The notes beneath the pieces were generated by a model. The model did no database searches. It had not been told where the DNA came from and was given only the letters and a program-made list of their open reading frames with translations. Of a DNA stretch of 64,000 bases, positions 56,694-64,000 are shown in pieces (the first letter of the stretch is position 1; every line of letters starts with the position of its first letter). Position numbers and translations under genes: made by a program. The DNA comes from Rhizopus arrhizus (lineage: Eukaryota; Mucoromycota; Mucoromycetes; Mucorales; Rhizopodaceae): NCBI GenBank assembly GCA_024220505.1, contig JAKZZE010000002.1, forward strand, positions 2,232,001 through 2,296,000, in the 5' to 3' direction.

Positions 56694-58387
56694 CTAATCT
56701 GTAGCATCTGGAAACACTTGACGCACAAGAAAAGATAATTCCTTTTGTTTTGAACATTCAAGTACACCTCGATTGATATCTTGATTGATTCTCTATAAAC
56801 AGAATAAATAAATGATACACGAGATTTGAATGCTTGTATTACCTTTAGCACGTCTTTTGCTCCGGGACGGGATAATCCGTTGTGAGTCAACATCCAGCGC
56901 ACTAAATCATGCATAGCTGGTGATGGCTTTGAAAAGTGGAATTTAGGTGGATCACCGTAAAGGATCTCGGCGTAAATGTCTTGATTGTTTTCAAGGTAAT
57001 AAAGTGGAGGTACACGGTCACTCATTTCAATCATAGTGATTGCGAGTGACCAAATATCCACATTTTCTTTATAAGGACTTTCTGATACGACTTCTGGTGC
57101 CATCCACTAAACACAAATGATTTATTTATTTTTTAATCAAAAAGCTGCTCTTTAATTTTTTTTTTTTTTTTTTTTTTTACCTTGGCTGTACCCAATCGGT
57201 TGGTATTTACTTTATTTAATGGTGTTGCTAAACCAAAATCAGCTACAAAAAAAAAAATGAGTTTATTACCATGACAACCAACAGAATAACTTACCCAGTT
57301 TAACTTGACCATTTCTACCTAAAAGGATATTTTCGCACTTGATATCACGATGCATGTAATTCTTTGAATGAAGATAAACTAAACCTTCTAAACACTAATA
57401 TAAAAATGGATCTCAGTTTATATATAAACTCCACTTGGCTATTTACCTCTTTAGCAATCCTAATCGTATTTCCTTCATTTAAACCCTCGCTCGTGTTGTA
57501 TAACAAATTAAATACAGAACAAGACAAGAGTTCCATACACATCCAAAGATGATCTTCCCATAAACATGCTTCACGTAATTGAATCAAATTTGGGTGATTT
57601 AAGCAACCCATGATACGTAATTCACGCAAGATATAAGCATGATGAGGTGTATCTTGATCTTCAATATAACAACGTTTAATAGCCACTTGAATTTTAGTAT
57701 GTTTCTTTACAGCTCTTACTACTGCACCATTCGCACTGAAATAAAGTGATGAGTTACAGAAAGTAGAGAACAATCCATTCTATTTACCCACTCCCCACTT
57801 TACGAAGTCCTTCGAATTGTTCTTTTGGATTTAAATCCATTATTTTTGAAGCGGCAAGTACCTTCCGAAGTTTAGCGTCAAACTCAGCATGTAATTTACG
57901 TTTCACTTTAATAATGGGTGGTGGTAAAGGTAAGATATCTAATGGTTTTCCAACTGGTATCCACCTCTGATGATAATAAAAAGAAATGAGAAATAGTTTA
58001 TAAATCTAATTGAGTGTAATACCTTTTGTGGTTGATTGTTATTATTTATTTTTAATTTATTGTCTAATTGTTGCTTTTTTTGTTGTTGTGGTATATTATT
58101 ATTACTGTTCATTATTTTATCTTTATTCTTTTCCCATGCTTCTTTTATTATATCTGGTATCTCATAATTGCCTGGTATACGCCACGGTGCCTGAAAAAAA
58201 ATAAATTAATTCGTTAAAAAGAGATGATCATTTTTATTTTTACCTTTTTGCAATTATTGGTATTGGTTGTATTTTGTTTATTCCGTAATTTTTTTGTTTC
58301 AATCATCTTGTGTGGTGGTGAAGCTAACCTGGTCGCTGCTGATGAACCAGATGTATTAAATAGTGTAGGTGACGTACTCATTTTCAT
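56694..58387 (-). CDS. STE20/PAK-like serine/threonine protein kinase
   Basis: Eight exons (complement 58244-58387, 58023-58190, 57788-57966, 57447-57735, 57295-57394, 57181-57242, 56843-57106 and 56694-56792) give 434 residues in phase. The N-terminal 130 residues are Asn/Gln/Lys-rich with no recognisable CRIB or PH domain. The kinase domain is complete: [19 protein letters not shown] (Gly loop), VAIKR (Lys), [27 protein letters not shown] (HRD), ADFGLA (DFG), RLGTAKWMAPEV and [24 protein letters not shown] replaces the usual GTPYWMAPE. Without a CRIB it would not be a direct Cdc42 effector, unless that domain is missed. The start is either the ATG at 58387 or the one at 58381. Confidence 0.92.
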
Positions 58388-59547
58388 GTATATTGTGTGA
58401 TAATAAAAGGAAAAGAGAGAAAAAAAAAAAAAAGAAGCCTACAGAGAGAAAGAGAGAGAGAGAGAGAGAAAAGAGAAATTGGGTGCAAGTCCTTATTTCA
58501 GGAGATTATTTTTCTCTATTTTGTTTCTAAAAAAATTGCCACCCAAAATAAAAAAGAAGAAGAAAAAAAAAAAAAAAAAAAAAGAGAGAAAAAAAAAAAG
58601 AAATAAAAAATTAAAAAAAAGTTGATATCTGTGTGTGTATGTGAAAAGTAGCCCTAAGGAGCCGAATAGAGAGTTACAGAAACGGGCTTTTTATTTTATT
58701 TTTTTTCCTTGTGTTCATCTGTACATGTCTTGTTCTTTTTCATCATCTTGTTTATTGTTATTTTATTATTATTTACTACTTCATTCTTCATTTTCTTTTC
58801 ATTGGATTGAACGAAAAGAGAGAGAGTGAGAGAATGAGGGAGCACGGTTTGGGTTCCGTATCTTTTTATAAAAGTGGATCTATTTGTCATTTGTAACATT
58901 GATTGTAACACAAAAAAGAATTATTTAACAACACGAAAAAGTGTCTCGGGTATCACATCCCTTAAACTTTGTGCTTCATTTGCTTTATTCTCAAAAGGAG
59001 AAACATCTTTTAATCGAATAAAGTGGCAAAAAGGAAGGGGGGGGGGACATGGTAACCAATAATGGTTCATAAAGTTATATTTCATGTCAAAAATAGGGTT
59101 ACTACAAACACAAATGGTTGTAAACAAATAATATAAAATGTCATTTCATTTTTTTTTTTTTTGATCGATGATTATTTTTACTGTCATTGAATTTCTTCTT
59201 TTTCATAACAGAAGCTATCCAAATGATTTTTTTTTTCTACTTTTATTAAAAAAAGGGGGAAAAGCAGATCCTTCTTTTTTCAATTTATTTAAACATCAGC
59301 ACACTTTTATTGTAAAGAAAGAGTATTTAACCTTAAAAACCCAAATCAGACCTGGTTGAAGCATTAAAGTGTTTGTGTGTGTGTGTGTGTGTGTGCCTCA
59401 GAGCGAGTGTATGTGCGTTTAGTGTGAGTTTAAAAATAAATGTTGATACGTGCGTTTATGTGTAACAAGTATAAACAGCACTGCTGCCTATTTCTTTTTA
59501 TTTGTAACTAAATAGGATTCATTGTTAAACAACATGTCTCGATATTA
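58388..59547. other. intergenic, STE20 upstream region and YchF 3' flank
   Basis: GA and A-rich tracts at 58440-58475 and 58555-58620, a G8 run at 59038-59046 and a (TG)n repeat at 59374-59395. No gene is supported. Confidence 0.5.
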
Positions 59548-61094
59548 TTATCTTTGCTTACCATTAAACTACAATTAAAAAGATTAATTTTGAATATTTT
59601 AAAATAGAAAGTGATTTTTTACCTTGAAATGAACAATGTCACCATCTTCCATAACATAATCTTTACCTTTTTGAAGATACTTTCCTGATGATTTAACTAC
59701 GCTTTCAGATCCTAATTGTTGTAAATCATTTATTTTCATGATATCAGCTGAAATAAATCCTCTTTCGAAATCAGTGCTAATATAAAATGGTTAATAAGAA
59801 TCAATTGATGTCTTATTTATATTACTGAATGACACCAGCTGCTTGAGGTGCTTTTGAATTATTCTATTCAATATTTCTTAGTTTTCATCCAATTTCTTTT
59901 TTAGTTATCCTAGCTTTACTCTGACTGTCCATGCCCTGACTTCTTGAGGACCACAAGTAAAATAATGAATTAAATCAAGTGCTTTATAACCTGCCAAGAT
60001 CACTTTAGGTAATTGAGACTGAACACCTAATGATTGAATCTCCTCTGTTGACATGCTGGCTAATTTAGATTCTAGTGGAACTGATAATGGAATTATAAGG
60101 TCACCAGGGTTGTTCTCTTTTACCCATTGTGATATGTGAGGTAACCTATATTGGAATAAATTGGTTGTTTTTGAATGAATTGTTGATCGTCTTACCATTT
60201 GTTATTTTCTTGTGTTCTGTAATCTTCTTCACTCATATTACAAAGATAAATCATTGGCTTGGCTGTTAATAAATGAAGTGTGTTGATCACATTCACTTCT
60301 GTCATATTCCAATCTCCCTTTCTAACATCTCTTCCTCTTGACATAAACTCGGCTACTTTTTCAATAATATTCAATTCTTCTTTTTTTGTTATTCCAGTAA
60401 AAGACTTTTTAGTGGTATCTCTAGAGGCTTGCTTTGTTAAATCCATCAACTGACGCTCCAACATTTCCTCATCCTTGATTCTCAATTCATTTTGAATAAT
60501 TTCCAAGTCTCTTACTGGATCTACTGTATCTTCTACATGCGTAATATCATCATTCTCAAAGGCACGTACTAGATGAAAGATAGCGTCCACAGAGGAAACA
60601 TTCGATAGGAACGCATTACCTAAACCGGCACCTTGTGACGCGCCCTTCACTAGACCTGCGATATCGACCACCGTCAGCTATTCATATAGATATTCAATAT
60701 CCCATTCACTAAATTCATCCCACTTTCTTCTTACATGAGCAGGCGTAATCTTTTTAGGTTGATATAAATCAACAAGCCAATCAAATCGAGCATCAGGCAC
60801 TTGTACTCTTGCTTCTGATGGATCAATTGTACAAAATGGATAATTCTCGGCTGGTACACTGCTATCAGTCAATGTATTGAACAGCGAAGATTTTCTATGA
60901 TGCCAGATAAATATCATTTTACGTTACAAATTAGATAGATACCCAATGTTTGGAAGTCCAACAATACCCATACGAAGGTTATTTGACGGCCTTCCTAAAA
61001 TAGCTTTTTCTTGTACAATCTCCTTCTTATTGACCTTCTTTTTGGCATATCGAACGGTAGAACTCACAAAGGTTCTTTTGGATAAAGTCAACAT
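59548..61094 (-). CDS. mitochondrial YchF/OLA1-type ATPase/GTPase
   Basis: Seven exons (complement 60943-61094, 60735-60894, 60196-60677, 59920-60145, 59826-59863, 59623-59776 and 59548-59568) give 410 residues. The N-terminus MLTLSKRTFVSSTVRYAKKK is basic and hydroxylated, like a mitochondrial presequence, matching the size and type of yeast Ylf2 rather than the cytosolic Ola1. MGIVGLPNIGKSSLFNTL is the P-loop, NYPFCTIDP the G2 region and VVDIAGLVKGASQGAGLGNAF the G3 region. YLCNMSEEDY holds the NxxE motif that gives YchF proteins ATP preference. The C-terminus is a TGS domain (TVR...KAPQAAGVIHTDFERGFI, YVMEDGDIVHFKFN). Exons 5 and 7 are short and least certain. Confidence 0.95.
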
Positions 61095-62324
61095 GCCGCT
61101 GGGGATGAGTAGAGTTGAGATGAAGAAAGAAGGGCAAAAAAGTTGAGATTATAAACAGTCACTTGTCAGGGGGGAAATAAGCCATGAGAGGATGGGTGCA
61201 AGTTTCATTTGTGCCCTCTGGTTATCATGTCTTATTCCTTTTCAGCATCCATTCTTCCACTGCTCCCGGTGCTTCAGTCGTTTATTGCACACCGGTTGGA
61301 GTTTTGGCCGCCGATTTTGGTTTTGATGTTAATACCTCTTTCTCATCTAAATTTTCAAACTAAAAACCCTTTTCACTCTACTCACTGCCCTATTTCTTTA
61401 AGCTTTTTAGCAGTATTCTCTCACTCTTTATCTAGCAAACGCTCTATTTCTCGCCCCTCGAGTCTTGAGCTTTTCCTTTTCTTTTTTTTCGGACGTTAAA
61501 CTCGTATCGGTCTTTCCCCGTCTGTTCCTTCTTGAGTGCGTAATACCTGCATCTGCTAATGGCCCTAAGCGTTTTCTTTTATACATGACTTTTTATTTGG
61601 TGTATGGACCTTTTGAAATAAACCATTTCAACCATAAGAAAAAAAAAGAGAGAAATACAAAGCGATTTTATAGCTCTCTTTATCTAACTACAACAAAGTT
61701 TATTTTCAAGGGAAATGTCATGATGTTTATTTTAAGCTTTCTTGTGTAATCGACATTTGGTACTATAAAAAAAAGGGAGTCGAGAAGCTTTCTTACTTTT
61801 CTGTAAAACAAAGATGCCGTCTAAGAATATTTTTTTTACTGGTACAGTGAAAATGACGGCATACTTTTTTTCAAAACTACTTTTCTTTTTTTGGAGATTC
61901 AGGGGTTCTTGAGAAATAAAAATGATTGTTCAATACCCGGGAAACATCATCAAAGAGTCGCCTTCTTAAGGTTAGCAAAAATACGCGTAAGACAAGCTTA
62001 TTTTACACGAAAGCAAAAAGCATTTGAGACAGGGCATTTATCAAGTCTCCTTACTATTTGATGTATAGAGTATGAAAGCGTGTGAAAGGGTTTATCCTCT
62101 CATTTGAAACAATCCTTACTTGAAAGCGTTCTTTTCCTTTCAAAATGACTAACGACCATTTTTCTAATTTTCCTTTTGGATAAAATCCATCTTTGCTTAT
62201 AATCAAACGCGTTTTTTTTTTTAAAAAAAGATGAAACATAAAAGTAGTTTGTACAAACAAGATTTTTTTTTTTATTTATATAATTTCACAAGGAGCGAAA
62301 AAAGTTATTTACGGGATTAGTTAT
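61095..62324. other. intergenic, YchF upstream region
   Basis: Two overlapping plus-strand frames (61209-61499 and 61465-61749) are hydrophobic and pyrimidine-derived, with no family signal, so they are not called. The rest is AT-rich with scattered homopolymers. Confidence 0.45.
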
Positions 62325-62639
62325 TTAGAATTCGTAACCAGTTTGTTGAGTGTAGAGCTTTTGGGCTTCTTCTTCAGCGTGCTTCTTGGCCTTTTGACGG
62401 TCAACCCAGTCCATACCCTTGGTTTCAGCAAGATGGTCAATGGAAGCAGCAGCCAAAGCAGCGAGCAAGTTCTTGGCGACGTGGTGGTCGTTTTCAGGGT
62501 TAGCACCTTCTTCTTCCTTCTTCTTGTTGTAAGCGCGCATAGCAGCGAAACCACCGGCAGCAGCAAGGAGTTCGTGGGTCCATTCGGCCTTGTGTTCTTC
62601 GTTTTCGATCTTGTTGTAAGCTTCTTCGTGGTAGGACAT
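62325..62639 (-). CDS. CipC-like protein (DUF3759)
   Basis: A single exon encodes 104 residues. MSYHEEAYNKIENEEHKAEW, then THELLAAAGGFAAMRAY, NLLAALAAASIDHLAETKG and MDWVDRQKAKKHAEEEAQ match small fungal CipC-like (concanamycin-induced protein C) proteins. These are abundant cytosolic helical proteins induced by stress or antibiotics; the molecular role is unknown. An Ala-rich helix pair with conserved Glu/His is visible, and no signal peptide. Codon use is strongly biased to frequent codons (GCC, AAG, GAA), suggesting high expression. Confidence 0.88.
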   Translation of the reverse strand: MSYHEEAYNKIENEEHKAEWTHELLAAAGGFAAMRAYNKKKEEEGANPENDHHVAKNLLAALAAASIDHLAETKGMDWVDRQKAKKHAEEEAQKLYTQQTGYEF

Positions 62640-63333
62640 GGTTAGAGTATGAAGAAAAAAAAAAAAAGGAAATGTGAAAACTTGTGCTCTTTTATAGCTT
62701 TTTTGACAAATACATACGCCCCATCAGCTTTTTCCTTTTTTTATCTATCATCCGTACATATAAAAAATACAAATTCCGAAGTTTTTTTTCGAGGTACAAA
62801 TAATATTATGCATAACCAAACAAAAAAGAAAACAAAAGTGACGCGCTTATCTTTTTTTCAAGTTTCCCAAGCACATTTCAGTTTTTGTTATTGTTACCTT
62901 TCTCATTTCCTTTAAAAAGATGGAGGGTTATTTTCCCATTCGTTTTGTTATAAAGGGACAAATGATGTTTTACTTTATGTAAAGTTTAATAGCCGTGTAA
63001 CGCCACAAGCCCTTTTAGCTTACTTTACTAAGCCGAAAACGGATGAAACCTGAACATTTAAGGTTTTTTAAAAGTGAAAAAAAAAAAGTTAAAATAATTT
63101 ATTACCAACACATTCGATTCTTTTTACTTTTATTCAGTACAGAAAAGTGATTCTGCTCGTTTAATAATACACGACACGTACTTGACTAAAAATATACAAG
63201 TCCGTTACATTGCTTAATATTACAAGTTACAACTCCTATCTAAAAAAGATATACCCGAAATGAGGCATTTTTTACTCTTCTTGGCAAATATGCATAGATG
63301 TAAAGAGAGGAAAGAGTGTAAGTTTTATTACTT
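62640..63333. promoter_or_regulatory. CipC-like gene upstream region
   Basis: AT-rich DNA with several T-runs. It should contain the promoter of the highly biased CipC-like gene. Two plus-strand frames (62649-62915 and 63260-63466) are low-complexity or antisense to the next gene. No heat-shock-type or other element was identified with confidence. Confidence 0.4.
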
Positions 63334-64000
63334 CTATGTTAAAATTTCTACACCAGTTTCAGTAACCAAAAGTGTGTGTTCAAATTGTGCTGAGCGTTTT
63401 CCATCTTTTGTAGTCGCTGTCCATCCATCAGGCCTATATCATACACACGCTTCAATATCCGAATGAATACTAAAAAAAAAGGTTACGTACCACATCAATT
63501 CTTGATGGACGCCTTCACAAATCATTGGTTCGATGGTAAAGATGTGACCTGGTTTTACAACACCAATTGCCTTATTGTCTGTAGATAGCATAAGATACCG
63601 GGTCAACTATTTCAATCAAACTTACTAGCATAGTGAGGTACATTGGGAGCACAATGGAATAGCTGATTGATGCCATGTCCACAAAAAGCACGAACAACTG
63701 AAAATCCATATTGAGTAGCATGATCCTCAATGATCTTTCCAAAATCACGGTATCGAATACCGGGTTTCACTTTATATCTTTAATATCACACATACATACC
63801 TACGAAAAAAAAAAAAAAAAAAAAAAAAGACTTACCAGCAGCAATAGCCAGGTCTAAACATTCACGAGTGACCTGAACCAGTTTTTGTCCGACCTCGTCC
63901 ACGTCACCCACAAGGTAAGTGGCATTGGCATCACCGTGAAATCCACGATAGAAACAGCTGATGTCAATATTAAGAATGTCACCGTTCGCAAGAGGACGTT
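63334..64000 (-). CDS. MAP1: methionine aminopeptidase 1 (C-terminal part, runs off the window)
   Basis: It removes the initiator methionine from nascent proteins. Exons visible (complement) are 63836-64000 (partial), 63626-63769, 63491-63578 and 63334-63433; the N-terminal zinc-finger part lies beyond 64000. Metal ligands are seen in ILNIDISCF (Asp), [11 protein letters not shown] (Asp), [14 protein letters not shown] (His), IFTIEPMI (Glu) and [14 protein letters not shown] (Glu). The [14 protein letters not shown] and [12 protein letters not shown] motifs identify type 1 MetAP. The second intron from the window edge holds about 24 As (63804-63828). Confidence 0.95.

Noticed and set aside
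61209..61749. Two hydrophobic plus-strand frames upstream of the YchF gene
   Set aside because: No family match, pyrimidine-derived composition and no consistent splice structure.

Overview
The window reads as nuclear DNA of a filamentous fungus, most likely an early-diverging Mucoromycota (Mucorales-like) species. The evidence is AT-rich intergenic DNA full of A/T homopolymers, genes cut by many 40-70 nt GT-AG introns (usually GTAAG or GTAAA donors), and a fungal gene set: Qcr8, mS37, homoserine dehydrogenase, PAPS reductase, a WOPR regulator, a chitin deacetylase and a CipC-like protein. It also carries an L1-like LINE and a Tc1/mariner relic. The lineage is an inference from gene content; no rDNA or mitochondrial marker is present. 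All exon joins below were made by eye from splice signals, reading phase and family resemblance.

Left part, 0.6-18.9 kb: a small secreted protein, a Sec7 ARF exchange factor (Gea/GBF1) with a shortened C-terminus, a GPI-anchored chitin deacetylase, a TMEM42-like membrane protein, a bacterial-type Fe-S L-serine dehydratase with a mitochondrial presequence, homoserine dehydrogenase, a DUF2235 hydrolase and a four-helix membrane protein. Genes are tightly packed: two convergent pairs end only 19 and 58 bp apart. A 561-bp solo-LTR-like element sits beside a Tc1/mariner relic at 13.2-14.1 kb.

Repeat island, about 19.7-34 kb: arrays of a roughly 330-350 bp monomer (core GATCTGGTGGTCACT) in minus orientation on the left and plus orientation on the right. 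They surround a second copy of the LTR-like element in the opposite orientation, a tRNA-Leu(CAA), several TATA-bearing head blocks, and an apparently intact LINE (26307-32146) with a 16-bp target-site duplication that was inserted into the array. A 25-bp perfect foldback ends the array, followed by a decayed LINE 3' end.

Right part, 34.8-64 kb: a cytochrome P450, mS37, a pseudokinase, Qcr8, a coiled-coil protein with a Spc19-like N-terminus, PAPS reductase, a WOPR transcription factor, a RING-LON protein, a C2H2 factor, an O-fucosyltransferase-like enzyme only 42 bp behind a DUF4097-like membrane protein, ribosomal protein eS19, a STE20-like kinase, a mitochondrial YchF/OLA1 GTPase, a CipC-like protein and the 3' part of methionine aminopeptidase 1.

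Functionally these are mostly unrelated housekeeping genes. Loose themes are amino-acid and sulfur metabolism (serine dehydratase, homoserine dehydrogenase, PAPS reductase), mitochondrial biogenesis (mS37, Qcr8, YchF) and cell surface or secretion (Gea, chitin deacetylase, O-fucosyltransferase). The repeat island is the part that ordinary annotation does not explain.
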